From the NCBI RefSeq assembly GCF_006783905.1, contig NZ_VFPE01000003.1, forward strand, positions 186,001-250,000: DNA of 64,000 nucleotides, in the 5' to 3' direction. The translations under genes were made by a program, and so were the position numbers. Shown here one piece after another: positions 39,152-48,234 of the stretch. The DNA comes from Microbacterium kyungheense. GTDB taxonomy: Bacteria > Actinomycetota > Actinomycetes > Actinomycetales > Microbacteriaceae. How positions within the stretch are numbered: the first letter of the stretch is position 1; every line of letters begins with the position of its first letter. Below the pieces are notes generated by a model that was not told where the DNA came from, ran no database searches, and saw only the letters and a list, made by a program, of their open reading frames with translations.

Positions 39152-40180
39152 ATGACCTTCTCGCCGGACATCGCGCGTCCGACGGCACTCCTCGCCATGA
39201 GCCGAGCCTCGTTCGAGGACCTGTTCGATCCGCCGCGCCTCGCTCGCCTGCGCTCCACGGTGCGCCTCGCCCAGCCCGCGCGCCTGGAGGAGCTCGGCTC
39301 CGAAGAGGCGATCACACGGCTGCACGACATCGAGATCCTCGTCACGGGATGGGGGACGCCGCGTCTCGGCCCCGACGTGATCGCGGCCGCGCCGCGACTG
39401 CGCGCGGTCGTGCACGCCGGCGGATCCGTGAAGGGGCACGTCAGCCAGGAGTTCTGGGATGCCGGCGTGCTCGTCACGAGCGCCGCCGAGGCCAACGCCG
39501 TCCCGGTGGCCGAATTCACGGTCGCCACGATCCTCCTGGAGGGCAAGCGCGCCGCCCGCTATGCCGAGGGGTACGCGCAGGAGCGCACCATCGACGGCCG
39601 GTGGCGGGATCGGATCGCTCCCACCGTCAACTTCGGCGGCACGGTCGGGATCGTCGGACTGTCACGGGTCGGAAGGCGCGTCGCCGCACTGCTACGTCAG
39701 TTCGACCTCGAGGTGCTCGCCAGCGATCCCCTCGTGGACGCGCGGCAGGCCGCCCTGCTGGGCGCCGAACTCGTCGACCTCGACGACCTGCTCCGCCGCA
39801 GCGACATCGTGACGCTCCACGCTCCGGAGCTGCCCGAGACCCGTCACCTGCTCGATGCCCGGCGGCTGTCGCTCCTTCGTGAAGGGGCCGTGGTCGTGAA
39901 CACCGCCCGAGGGCCGCTGATCGACGGCGAGGCGCTCGTGGCGCGATGCCGCGCGGGAGTCCTGCGCGCGATCCTCGATGTCACCGACCCCGAGCCCCTG
40001 CCGCCGGATTCGGTGCTGTTCACGACGCCCGGCGTGGTGCTGACCCCTCACATCGCAGGAGCCATGGATGCCGAGACGCACCGATTGGCCGACGCGGTAC
40101 TGGACGAGCTCGAACGCATCGCGCAGGGCCGCCCCCCGCGCCACCCGGTGGACCGCAGGAGCCTGGAGTTCATCGCGTGA
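39152..40180 (+). CDS. D-isomer-specific 2-hydroxyacid dehydrogenase
   Basis: This 342-residue protein has the family layout: a split catalytic domain around a Rossmann core (VGIVGLSRVGRRVA). The catalytic residues are the Arg in NTARGPLID, the Glu in the TDPEPLPPDS region and the His in LTPHIAGAM. Such enzymes reduce 2-keto acids (glyoxylate, hydroxypyruvate and others) with NAD(P)H. It lies 79 nt before the DeoR/LacI-type regulator and is divergent from an importer, so import, oxidation and control of one sugar acid is a plausible unit. The substrate is unknown. Confidence 0.88.
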   Translation: MTFSPDIARPTALLAMSRASFEDLFDPPRLARLRSTVRLAQPARLEELGSEEAITRLHDIEILVTGWGTPRLGPDVIAAAPRLRAVVHAGGSVKGHVSQEFWDAGVLVTSAAEANAVPVAEFTVATILLEGKRAARYAEGYAQERTIDGRWRDRIAPTVNFGGTVGIVGLSRVGRRVAALLRQFDLEVLASDPLVDARQAALLGAELVDLDDLLRRSDIVTLHAPELPETRHLLDARRLSLLREGAVVVNTARGPLIDGEALVARCRAGVLRAILDVTDPEPLPPDSVLFTTPGVVLTPHIAGAMDAETHRLADAVLDELERIAQGRPPRHPVDRRSLEFIA

Positions 40181-40225
40181 CGGGTCGACGGAGGGAGCGA
40201 CGATGATCGGGGACGCCGAGTTCGT

Positions 40226-40259
40226 TAGTCTGGGCGCGCAGCGGGAACGGAGGGGACAC
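40226..40259 (+). promoter_or_regulatory. -10 box and ribosome-binding site that fix the regulator start
   Basis: TAGTCT at 40226-40231 is a likely -10 box, and GGAGGGG at about 40249-40255 precedes ATG 40260. Both lie inside a longer frame opening at ATG 40203, which argues for the shorter protein. Confidence 0.5.
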
Positions 40260-41327
40260 ATGCTCGCAGCGGAGCGGCGTGCTCGGATCCTGGATCTCGC
40301 GCGCCAGGACGGCGCCGTCAGCATCTCGCGTCTGGTGAGCGACCTCGGCGTCTCGCACGTGACCGTGCGCCGCGACCTGGACGCGCTCGTGGCCGATCGA
40401 CTCCTCGACAAGGTCCGTGGCGGGGCCATCATCGCGTCGGAACCGGGCGACACCGCCGGCCTCGCGACCACCGTGACGATCGGCGTCGTCATCCCGACGT
40501 CCTACTACTACCGCTTCGTGGTCGACGGCATCGGCGACGCCCTGAGCGGTCGCGGAGAGATGAAGCTGGCGATCTCCGAGTACGACCTGTCCGAGGAGTA
40601 CCGCCTCGTGCGCGAACTCGTCGACAGCGGCGTTGACGGTCTGCTGTGGGTCCCCTCGATCTCGGAGCGCGAAGAGTCCGCGGACTTCGACGCGTTCGTG
40701 GACGAACTGAGCGTGCCGGTCGTGTTCGTGGAGCGCGAGACCCCCGGCGGCGGACTGGGCTCGGTGTCGTCGATCCGATCCGCGCACGAGCGTGGCGCGA
40801 TAAGCGCACTGCGCCACCTGCGCGACCTCGGCCACCGACGCCTCGTGATGGTGAGCCGGGGCAGGTCTCAGAGCGCCGAGTTCGTCCGTCGCGGATGGGT
40901 CGACGCGCTCGGCCGGCTCGGCCTGGACCCGGCGAGCACCATCCTCGGCCCGAACGAGCTGGGCGCCGGCCCGACGTGGGAGCGCGGCAGCGCGGACGTC
41001 GTCCTCGACACCGTGCAGCGCATCGGCGCGACGGCGGTGTTCAGCCACGGCGACGAGAACTCACTGTTCGGGCTCGTCCAGAACGCGCGCGGCCGTGGGC
41101 TTTCGGTGCCCGAGCAGTTGTCGATCGTCGCGTACGACGATGACGTGTCGGCCCACGCCGATCCGCCGATCTCAGCGGTCGCGCCCGACCGACGCCGCGT
41201 CGGCGCCCACGCCACCCGCATGCTGCTCGAGCTCATCCGCGAACCCAGCGCAGAGCCGCCGCTGCAGCTGCAGGTCGAGCCGCGCCTCATTCTGCGTGCG
41301 TCGACCGCGCCGCCGTCAGCGGAGTGA
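40260..41327 (+). CDS. Hybrid regulator: DeoR-type HTH with LacI-type sensor domain
   Basis: This 355-residue protein starts MLAAERRARILDLARQDG, then ISRLVSDLGVSHVTVRRDLDAL, the winged HTH of DeoR-family repressors, ending in DKVRGGAI. From residue 75 it changes to a LacI/periplasmic-binding-protein sensor (TIGVVIPTSYYYRFVVDGIG, LRDLGHRRLVMVSRGRSQSAEF, QLSIVAYDDDVSAHADPPISAV). Normal DeoR proteins carry a sugar-phosphate isomerase-like sensor instead. ATG 40260 was preferred over 40203 because of its strong ribosome-binding site. It converges on the GH127 gene with zero spacing between the stop codons. Confidence 0.85.
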   Translation: MLAAERRARILDLARQDGAVSISRLVSDLGVSHVTVRRDLDALVADRLLDKVRGGAIIASEPGDTAGLATTVTIGVVIPTSYYYRFVVDGIGDALSGRGEMKLAISEYDLSEEYRLVRELVDSGVDGLLWVPSISEREESADFDAFVDELSVPVVFVERETPGGGLGSVSSIRSAHERGAISALRHLRDLGHRRLVMVSRGRSQSAEFVRRGWVDALGRLGLDPASTILGPNELGAGPTWERGSADVVLDTVQRIGATAVFSHGDENSLFGLVQNARGRGLSVPEQLSIVAYDDDVSAHADPPISAVAPDRRRVGAHATRMLLELIREPSAEPPLQLQVEPRLILRASTAPPSAE

Positions 41328-43604
41328 TCAGCGGTCGGATGCCGCGGCCAGCAGCCGCAGCTCGCGCAGGCGCGGCGTCGCCAGGCCGGCGCCGTCGATG
41401 CGGACGGTCAGGTCGACCGTGCCCGGCTCGAGGTGCAGCGGCACGTCGCGCGCGCGTGAGGGCGATCCGGACGGGACGGCCTCGTCGAGGACGACGGCAT
41501 CCCCCACCGTCACCCGCAGACGAGCGTCCTCGTCGCCGCCGAGCCACCACAGTCGCAACGAGTCGGCAGTGCCGCTCCAGTCGCGCAGCGCGAGGGTGAT
41601 GGTCCCGTGCGTGCGGCGCCAGCGGGTGTCGCCGTCGACCCCGGTGTGCTCGTCCGAGGCCGTGAGCCCGTGGTCGGACTCCGGCTGCTGCTCCCCGAAC
41701 GTCACCAGGTCGCGAGTGCGCGCTTCGAGGCCGAGAGAGGCGGCGTCGATCGCCTCGAGCGCGGCCCGCCGTTCGGCGACGGATGCGAGGGCGATCGGCC
41801 ATGACACGGTGTACCGCGCGTCGTGGATGCCGGAGAACGGCTCCAGCTCGACGTGGCGACCGTCGGCGGCCCGCACCCGGACGCGCCCCGGCCCCCGCCG
41901 CACCGCGCCGTCGAGCGCGTCGGGCGCGAGCACCGGCGTCTGAGCGAGCGGGCGGAGCGGCCCGGTCGCGATGTGGCCCATCCGCGCTCCGCTCCCCCGG
42001 TACGCGATGTCGTCGTCGGGGATCCGCTGCGCGAGCACGTCGGGTCCGTCGACGATCCACGCCCATTCCGAGCCGTCGGCCGGGCGCTCGATGCGGAGCC
42101 GACGCGGCAGGGCGAACCGCACGACGGTGGACCCGGCGTCGACCTCGACCACCGCGCGCGTGCCGGCAGGGACGCGGCGGGACGCGGCATCCATCGTCAC
42201 GACGGCGTCACCGTCGACCCAGTCCGGGATCAGCACCCCGACGCGGGCGCGATGCTCGGCCTCCACCTCGAGCGTGGCGTGCACGACGGAGGCATCGCCC
42301 GCGTCGTCGACGGCGAGCACCAGCCGGACCGCCTCGAACCGCGCCCGAGACGGCACGAACGCGTTCACACGCACCTCGTCCGCGGCCTGCGAGTACACCA
42401 GCGCCGCGTGCCGCGCCTGCGCCTCGAACCCCGAGCCCATGCAGCACCAGAAGCCCTCGGCCTCCGGGGAGTAGACGCGGTAGTGCCCGGGGCGCTGCGG
42501 CGTGAAGTACACGAGGCCGCCGTGCTCGGGATGCTGCGCAGAGCGCAGGTGGTTGGCCCGGGCACGCTCGGCCCACAGCAGATACGCGTCGTCGCCCGTG
42601 AGCAGATGCAGCTCCGCGGCGAGCTTCACCATGTTGTGGGTGTTGCAGGACTCGGGCCCCTCGCGCGCGATGAACATGCTCGCGAAGCCGGACGGGAAGT
42701 GCTCGCGCACGCTGTCGCCGCCGATCGCGGCGCTGCGGTGCCGGGCGACGCGATCGAAGAACACGCGGGCCGCCGCTCCCTCGCGCGCCTCGACCTCGGG
42801 CAGCAGCTCGGGGGCCAGCGCGCGCGTCGCCCGCTCGATCGTCGCGAAGCCGACGGCGACCGGGATCTGCGTGTTGGCGTGTAGGCCGTCGAGCTCATCC
42901 CGCCCGGCGGCGAGAGGCTCGACGAGCCCTCGGCGCGCGAATCGCCGCGCCAGACGCAGGTGGGCGGAATCCCCGGTGACCAGCGCAAGCCGCGCGAACG
43001 CCTCGGTCATGCCGCCGAACTCGCACTCCAGGATGCGGTCGAACGTCGTGTCGTCGAGGTCGGCGGCCACGCGCAGCCACCACGCCCCGAGCTCGTCCCG
43101 CGCGGCGCGCGCCTCGGGGTCGGCCGTGAACTCGGCCGCGTCGATGAGCCCGGCGAGGATCTTGTGCAGGTTGTACAGCGGCACCCAGCGGCCGTTGAGG
43201 TGGAACGCGCCCGCGTCCACGCGGCCGGCGCGCAACTCGTCCCACAGCGCCTCACCGTCGGGCACGCCGCCGACATAGCCGGTGCCGGCCGCGAGCTGGC
43301 ACTCCCGGATGCCGTCGACGAGCGTCCGCACGAGCGTCGCGGCCGCCGCATCCCCTCCCGCGGCCAGCGCGCTCGCGGCCGAGAGCACGTGCCCGGCGGT
43401 GTGGCCGTCGAGGCCGTCGGACTCCCAGCCGGGATACGTGTCGGCGTGCGCGAGTCCCGCCTCGCGGCGGAACGGGGCGAGCAGACGCTCGGGGTCGAGT
43501 CGCATGAGCGTGGCCGTGACGGTGCGCTGTGCGTCGAGATCGATGCCCGGCTCCAGCCGCACATGCGTCGACGTCGCGAACGCCGGCGGGACGATGGCGG
43601 GCAT
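41328..43604 (-). CDS. GH127 beta-L-arabinofuranosidase
   Basis: This 758-residue protein (DUF1680) has an (alpha/alpha)6 barrel: GHTAGHVLSAAS, VPLYNLHKILAGL, CEFGGMTEAFARL, GLHANTQIPVAVG. The zinc/catalytic set of the family is present: Glu and Cys in PESCNTHNM (about 318 and 320) and the Cys pair in FWCCMGSG (about 387-388). GH127 enzymes remove beta-linked arabinofuranose, as found on extensins and other plant glycoproteins. Two ATGs occur, 43607 and 43604; AAGGAG abuts the first, so 43604 is preferred. No signal peptide is present. Confidence 0.9.
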   Translation of the reverse strand: MPAIVPPAFATSTHVRLEPGIDLDAQRTVTATLMRLDPERLLAPFRREAGLAHADTYPGWESDGLDGHTAGHVLSAASALAAGGDAAAATLVRTLVDGIRECQLAAGTGYVGGVPDGEALWDELRAGRVDAGAFHLNGRWVPLYNLHKILAGLIDAAEFTADPEARAARDELGAWWLRVAADLDDTTFDRILECEFGGMTEAFARLALVTGDSAHLRLARRFARRGLVEPLAAGRDELDGLHANTQIPVAVGFATIERATRALAPELLPEVEAREGAAARVFFDRVARHRSAAIGGDSVREHFPSGFASMFIAREGPESCNTHNMVKLAAELHLLTGDDAYLLWAERARANHLRSAQHPEHGGLVYFTPQRPGHYRVYSPEAEGFWCCMGSGFEAQARHAALVYSQAADEVRVNAFVPSRARFEAVRLVLAVDDAGDASVVHATLEVEAEHRARVGVLIPDWVDGDAVVTMDAASRRVPAGTRAVVEVDAGSTVVRFALPRRLRIERPADGSEWAWIVDGPDVLAQRIPDDDIAYRGSGARMGHIATGPLRPLAQTPVLAPDALDGAVRRGPGRVRVRAADGRHVELEPFSGIHDARYTVSWPIALASVAERRAALEAIDAASLGLEARTRDLVTFGEQQPESDHGLTASDEHTGVDGDTRWRRTHGTITLALRDWSGTADSLRLWWLGGDEDARLRVTVGDAVVLDEAVPSGSPSRARDVPLHLEPGTVDLTVRIDGAGLATPRLRELRLLAAASDR

Positions 43605-43664
43605 CATGCTCCTTCGCGAGGGTGCGGCTGCGGGTGCAGATGCGCGGGCAGTGCGGTTCCCGAT

Positions 43665-43735
43665 GTTACCGGTAACGCGGAAATCGCTTCCCGGGCTCGA
43701 TGGCGCAACCGGACACAGGCTCTAGACTCTGCCCT
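43665..43735. promoter_or_regulatory. Operator GTTACCGGTAAC and leaderless -10 box
   Basis: GTTACCGGTAAC at 43665-43676 is a perfect 12-bp palindrome between GH127 and the divergent LacI gene. TAGACT at 43723-43728 ends 7 nt before GTG 43736, suggesting a leaderless regulator mRNA. The palindrome differs from the AAGCGCTT sites, so it may be specific to this regulator. Confidence 0.6.
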
Positions 43736-44770
43736 GTGAGCGACTCATCCGCGCCCTCCCGAGGCGCTGCCACCCTGCACGACGTCGCACGCGAGGCGGG
43801 CGTCTCGCTGGCCACCGCGTCGCGGGTGCTGAACGGCTCCACCCGCAAGGTGGCCGAGAGCTATCGCGAGCGCGTCGAGACCGCCGCCGAGAAGCTCGGC
43901 TACACCGCGAACCTGTCAGCGCAGGCCACGGCGCGCGGCACCGCGGCGATCGTCGCACTGCTGGTCGCCGACATCGCCGACCCCTACTTCGGACAGCTCG
44001 CGTCCGGCGTCGCGCGCGGCGCCGACGAGGCCGGCCTCGTCGTGACGATCGCCATCACCGAGCGAGACCCGCAGCGCGAGGTGCGCCTGGTCCGGGCGCT
44101 GCGCGGTCAGCGGCCGAGAGGGCTCATCCTGGCGGCATCCCGCACGGAAGGAACCGACGCGGTCGGGCTGGCCGGCGAGCTCGAGGCCTTCTCGAACATG
44201 GGCGGCCGCGTCGTCGTGGTGGGTCCCGGAGGAGGGACGGCACGCAGCGTCGCGCTCGACAACCGCGGCGGCGCGGCGGCGCTGGGCGCCGAGCTGGCAC
44301 GCCTCGGATATCGCGAGGCGGTCGTGGTCGCGGCCTCCGAGGGGATCCGCACCTCCGACGACCGCGTCGCCGGCTTCAGCGAGGGCTTCGGCGCCGGCGG
44401 CGGGACGGTGCGCGACGTGCGACGCGGCGGCTTCACCCGCGACGCCGGGTACGAGATCGCGCAGCGGCTGCTGGCCGACGGGCTGCCCGAAGGGACCCTC
44501 GTCTTCGGCATCAGCGACGTGGTCGCGATCGGCATCATGTCGGCGATCCGGGATGCCGGACGCCAGGTGGGCTCGGACGTCGCGGTCGCGGGGTTCGACG
44601 ACATCGCGACCGGCCGCGACATCCGCCCGGGCCTCACGACCGTGCACGTCCCGCTGGAGGAGCTCGGCTACCGCGCCCTGCACGCGGCGACCGATGCGGA
44701 GTGGGACGACACCGCACCGCCCCTCGCCCTCGACGTGGTCGTGCGGGGCTCGACCCCGCCGCGCGGCTGA
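43736..44770 (+). CDS. LacI-family transcriptional regulator
   Basis: This 344-residue repressor opens with a short tail and the HTH ATLHDVAREAGVSLATASRVLNGS, then LSAQATARGTAAIVALLVAD at the hinge. The sensor domain has ADPYFGQLASGVARGADEAG and VAVAGFDDIATGRDIRPGLTTV. GTG 43736 fits a leaderless start behind TAGACT. It probably represses the divergent GH127 gene through the GTTACCGGTAAC palindrome. It is followed 57 nt later by another LacI gene of a different subgroup, so the pair is not a recent duplicate. Confidence 0.9.
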   Translation: MSDSSAPSRGAATLHDVAREAGVSLATASRVLNGSTRKVAESYRERVETAAEKLGYTANLSAQATARGTAAIVALLVADIADPYFGQLASGVARGADEAGLVVTIAITERDPQREVRLVRALRGQRPRGLILAASRTEGTDAVGLAGELEAFSNMGGRVVVVGPGGGTARSVALDNRGGAAALGAELARLGYREAVVVAASEGIRTSDDRVAGFSEGFGAGGGTVRDVRRGGFTRDAGYEIAQRLLADGLPEGTLVFGISDVVAIGIMSAIRDAGRQVGSDVAVAGFDDIATGRDIRPGLTTVHVPLEELGYRALHAATDAEWDDTAPPLALDVVVRGSTPPRG

Positions 44771-44778
44771 GGGTTCCA

Positions 44779-44806
44779 CAGGAAGCGTTTCCTGCCCGGC
44801 TAGGCT
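44779..44806 (+). promoter_or_regulatory. LacI-type operator and -10 box
   Basis: CAGGAAGCGTTTCCTG at 44779-44794 is a near-perfect palindrome just upstream of TAGGCT (44801-44806), a possible -10 box. AAGGAG at 44818-44823 precedes ATG 44828. This suggests autoregulation of the LacI gene at 44828. Confidence 0.55.
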
Positions 44807-44827
44807 GAGCCGACCGGAAGGAGACGC

Positions 44828-45832
44828 ATGACCCGACGCAACGACGGCGCGACCCGCGTCACGATCGCCGACGTCGCCGCGCGGGCCGGAGTGTCGCTGT
44901 CGACCGTGTCGCGCGCGCTCAACGGCAATCCGACGGTGGATCCCGCACTCGCCGAGCGGGTGAAGGATGCCGCTGCCGCCCTGGACTACACCGCGAGCCC
45001 CGTCGCCCGCAGCCTTGTGCTCGGGCGCACGCAGACGGTCGCGGTGGTGGTGCCTGACCTCGGCAACCCCACCTTCCAAGAGATCCTGCGCGGACTCAGC
45101 CGCGCGGCCGCGGCCGACGACTACCACGTGCTCGTGGCGGACTCGGCGGAGTCCGTCGACGAGGAGCGCGTGCTCGCGGGCACCACCCGCCGCCGCACCG
45201 ACGGCGTGATCCTGTGCGCGCCGCGCCTGCCGCAGGACGAGCTCGATCGCCTGGTCGGAGGCCTGCGCCCGGTCGTGCTGATCAACCGCAGCGCCGGTGA
45301 GGCGCCGTCGGTGCGCGCCGACTACCGCAGCGCGCTGACGGCCGAGCTGGAGCACCTGCACGATCTCGGACACCGTCGCGTCGTGTATCTCGCCGGCGCC
45401 GCCGGCAGTGTCGCCAACGCCGCGCGCCTCGACGCGATCGCGGAGTTCGTCGCCGCCCACCCCGACACCCAGGTGTCGGAGATCCCGTGCGGCGTCGACT
45501 TCGAAGCGGGGGCCGAGGCGGGTGCGGCGGTGCTGGCGTCCGGCGCGACGGCGGCCCTCGCCTTCAACGACCTCGTGGCGATGGGCCTGCTCAGCGCGGT
45601 GCAGGAGAGTGGATGCCGCATCCCGGCCGATCTGTCGATCGTCGGCTTCGACGACATCCCGTTCGCCCGGTACACCACGCCGCCGCTGACGACCGCCGCG
45701 GTTCCGGCGGCAGAGCTCGGCGCCCAGGCGTGGGCGCGCATGCACGACCTGCTGGAGGGCGCCGAGCCGGGGCATCCGCTCACCCTCCGCCCCGAGCTCA
45801 CGGTGCGCGGCTCGACCGGCCCGGCGGCCTGA
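44828..45832 (+). CDS. LacI-family transcriptional regulator of the uronate operon
   Basis: This 334-residue repressor has the HTH VTIADVAARAGVSLSTVSRALNGN and a sensor domain with VVVPDLGNPTFQEILRGLSRAA and IVGFDDIPFARYTTPPLTT. It lies 75 nt upstream of the uronate/aldarate operon. Its own promoter and that of the operon both carry AAGCGTTTCC/AAACGTTTCC sites, so it probably controls both. The inducer may be a uronate or aldarate; that is inferred from the operon it precedes. Confidence 0.9.
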   Translation: MTRRNDGATRVTIADVAARAGVSLSTVSRALNGNPTVDPALAERVKDAAAALDYTASPVARSLVLGRTQTVAVVVPDLGNPTFQEILRGLSRAAAADDYHVLVADSAESVDEERVLAGTTRRRTDGVILCAPRLPQDELDRLVGGLRPVVLINRSAGEAPSVRADYRSALTAELEHLHDLGHRRVVYLAGAAGSVANAARLDAIAEFVAAHPDTQVSEIPCGVDFEAGAEAGAAVLASGATAALAFNDLVAMGLLSAVQESGCRIPADLSIVGFDDIPFARYTTPPLTTAAVPAAELGAQAWARMHDLLEGAEPGHPLTLRPELTVRGSTGPAA

Positions 45833-45875
45833 CCCAGGAGTCGCCAAGCGAGGAACCGCTTTCTCTCTTCCGTGG

Positions 45876-45895
45876 TAGTCTGAGAAAACGTTTCC
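45876..45895 (+). promoter_or_regulatory. Extended -10 promoter and operator of the uronate operon
   Basis: TGGTAGTCT (45873-45881) reads as an extended -10 (TGN-TAGTCT). GAAAACGTTTCC at 45884-45895 is a LacI-type site over the start point. A half-site GGAACCGCTTTC lies near 45852. AAGGAG then leads to ATG 45908. Confidence 0.6.
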
Positions 45896-45907
45896 TGAAG
45901 GAGTGAG

Positions 45908-47257
45908 ATGAGCCATCGCCGGTATGCCCTCGTCGGTGCAGGTCACCGCGCCCAGATGTACGTCGAGGCGATCATCGGTCGCTACGCGGACGACGCCGCC
46001 CTGGTGGCGATCTGCGAGCCGAACCCGGTGCGCGCGCAGTACTACGTGGACCGCGTGACCGAGGCGGGTCACCGCGCGCCGGCGGTCTACGGGCCCGACG
46101 ATCTGGAGGCGATGGTCCGCGACCAGCAGGTCGACCGTGTCGTCGTCTGTGCGCGCGACGACCTGCACGCCCCGCTCATCGTCCGGTCGCTGGATGCCGG
46201 CGCCGACGTCGTGGTCGAGAAGCCCCTCACGATCGACGGGCCGAGCGCCGCGGCGATCGAGGATGCGATCGACCGCACCGGCCGCGAGGTCGTCATCACG
46301 TTCAACTACCGGTACTCGCCGCGCAATTCGGCGCTGCGCCAGGTGATCCAGGACGGCACGATCGGCGAGGTCACCTCCGTCGACTTCTCGTGGGTGCTCG
46401 ACACCAAGCACGGTGCGGACTACTTCCGCCGCTGGCACCGCGAGAAGGAGCACTCGGGAGGCCTGCTCGTCCACAAGGCCAGCCACCACTTCGACCTCGT
46501 CAACTGGTGGATCCGGTCGGCCCCGCGCCGGGTGTACGCGTCGGGCGGGCTGCGGTTCTACGGCGCCGACAACGCCGCCGCCCGCGGCCTCGGCGATCGT
46601 CCCGCCCGCGGCACCCATGACGGTGGCGACGCCTTCGAGCTCGACCTGCGCGACGATGCGCGGCTGAAGGCGCTGTACCTCGACGCCGAGCAGCACGACG
46701 GTTACCTGCGTGACCGCGACGTGTTCGGCGAGGGCATCACCATCGAAGACAATCTCGCGCTCGTCGTCGACTACGCCTCCGGCGCGACGCTCAGCTACTC
46801 CCTCAACGCGCACTCGCCGTGGGAGGGCTACCGCGTCGCGGTCAACGGCACCCTCGGCCGCGCCGAGCTGGAGGTCGTCGAGCGCGGCGCCGTGCTGGCC
46901 GACGAGGGCCTGCACCCCGTGCTCGATCCGTCGGCCGTGCACGCCGGCGCGTCCGGGTCGCTGCGTCCCGCGGGCGAGCGCCTCGTCGTGCAGAAGCACT
47001 GGGAGGCCGCGTACGAGGTTCCCATCATCAGCGGCGACGGCGGTCACGGCGGCGGAGACGCCCTGCTGCTGGCCGATGTCTTCGAAGGGCCCGGCGACGA
47101 CCCGCTGGCCCGCCCCGCGGACTGGCGCGACGGCGTGCGCTCCATCGCCGTCGGCATCGCCGGAAACCGGTCGCTCGAGACCGGCCTGCCCGTCCAGGTC
47201 GCCGACCTCGGCATCCGCTTCCTCGCGTCGGGCGCCGCAGCGGCGGTCCGAGGATGA
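45908..47257 (+). CDS. Gfo/Idh/MocA family oxidoreductase of the uronate operon
   Basis: This 449-residue protein, long for the family, has the Rossmann motif LVGAGHRAQMYVEAI, VVVEKPLTIDGPS with the EKP motif, TFNYRYSPRN, and VHKASHHFDLVNWW with the likely catalytic His. It heads the operon, and AAGGAG lies 6 nt before ATG 45908. Its stop overlaps the next gene as ATGA. In an operon for uronates it may oxidise a uronate or a methylated or linked form before the main pathway. The substrate is not known. Confidence 0.87.
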   Translation: MSHRRYALVGAGHRAQMYVEAIIGRYADDAALVAICEPNPVRAQYYVDRVTEAGHRAPAVYGPDDLEAMVRDQQVDRVVVCARDDLHAPLIVRSLDAGADVVVEKPLTIDGPSAAAIEDAIDRTGREVVITFNYRYSPRNSALRQVIQDGTIGEVTSVDFSWVLDTKHGADYFRRWHREKEHSGGLLVHKASHHFDLVNWWIRSAPRRVYASGGLRFYGADNAAARGLGDRPARGTHDGGDAFELDLRDDARLKALYLDAEQHDGYLRDRDVFGEGITIEDNLALVVDYASGATLSYSLNAHSPWEGYRVAVNGTLGRAELEVVERGAVLADEGLHPVLDPSAVHAGASGSLRPAGERLVVQKHWEAAYEVPIISGDGGHGGGDALLLADVFEGPGDDPLARPADWRDGVRSIAVGIAGNRSLETGLPVQVADLGIRFLASGAAAAVRG

Positions 47258-48234
47258 CCCGCATCGCCGTCACCGGCGGCGCCGGCCGCCTCGGTCGGAG
47301 CCTCGTCGCCGGGCTCGCGGCATCCGGGCACGACCTGGTCTCGCTCGATCGCGCCGTCTCTGACGCCCCCGAGCTCGCCGGCGTCGAGCAGGTCGCCATC
47401 GACCTGAGCGACGCGGATGCCACGGTCCAGACGCTCGCCGGCACGCGCGCCGACGCGCTCATCCACCTCGCCGCGATCGCCGTGCCGTTCAGCGCACCCG
47501 AGGACGTCATCATGCGCACGAACGCCGGGCTCGCCGTCTCGGTGCTGGGCGGAGCGGTGAAGGCCGGCATCCGCCGAGTCGTCGCGGCATCGAGCCCCAC
47601 CGTGCTCGGCTACGGTGCTCCGACCGGCTGGGTCCCCGACCGCTTCCCGCTCGACGAGAGCACCCCGGCGCGGCCTTGGAACGCGTACGCACTGTCGAAG
47701 CTGCTCATCGAGCAGACGATCGCCATGCTCGCACGCCAGACCGGCGACGCGACGCGGTTCGCGGCGTTCCGCCCCTGCTACGTCATCGCCCCCGAGGAAT
47801 GGGCCGGCGCGCTCACCCAGCAGGGCCACACCGTGCGCGAACGGCTCGACGACCCCGCACTGTCGGCGCCGGCGATCTTCAACTACGTCGACGCGCGCGA
47901 CGTCGCGGTGTTCGCCGACACGCTGCTGGCGGCGCTCCCCGAGATCCCGAACGGCGAGACGTTCTTCGTCGCCGCCGACGACGCGCTGGCCCGCGAGCCC
48001 CTCGCCGAGCTCGTGCCCCGCTTCTACCCGGGCACCGAAGAGGTCGCCGCGGTGCTCACGGGCACGACCCCGGCGTTCTCGAACGCGAAGGCCCGCGACG
48101 TGCTGGGCTGGCGTCCCGCGCACTCGTGGCGCGGCGAGCTCCGCGACGCTCCGACAGGCCCAGCGACCGCGACTGATTCGGTGACCGCGACCGATCCCCT
48201 CCCCGACCTCGCCCGAAAGGACGTGCTGGCGTGA
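47254..48234 (+). CDS. NAD-dependent epimerase/dehydratase family protein, possibly uronate dehydrogenase
   Basis: This 326-residue extended short-chain dehydrogenase has TGGAGRLGRSL (nucleotide binding), LIHLAAIAVP, and NAYALSKLLIEQ with the catalytic YxxxK. Uronate dehydrogenase belongs to this fold, and the next three genes complete the oxidative uronate route, so NAD-dependent oxidation of galacturonate or glucuronate to the aldarolactone is a reasonable guess. The C-terminal half is not a close match to characterised uronate dehydrogenases as I recall them, so a simple epimerase remains possible. The last 20 residues (PTGPATATDSVTATDP) are low complexity. Confidence 0.7.
   Translation: MTRIAVTGGAGRLGRSLVAGLAASGHDLVSLDRAVSDAPELAGVEQVAIDLSDADATVQTLAGTRADALIHLAAIAVPFSAPEDVIMRTNAGLAVSVLGGAVKAGIRRVVAASSPTVLGYGAPTGWVPDRFPLDESTPARPWNAYALSKLLIEQTIAMLARQTGDATRFAAFRPCYVIAPEEWAGALTQQGHTVRERLDDPALSAPAIFNYVDARDVAVFADTLLAALPEIPNGETFFVAADDALAREPLAELVPRFYPGTEEVAAVLTGTTPAFSNAKARDVLGWRPAHSWRGELRDAPTGPATATDSVTATDPLPDLARKDVLA

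Noticed and set aside
43736..45832. Recent tandem duplication of two LacI genes
   Set aside because: The HTH and sensor domains differ too much; they belong to different subgroups and have different operators.
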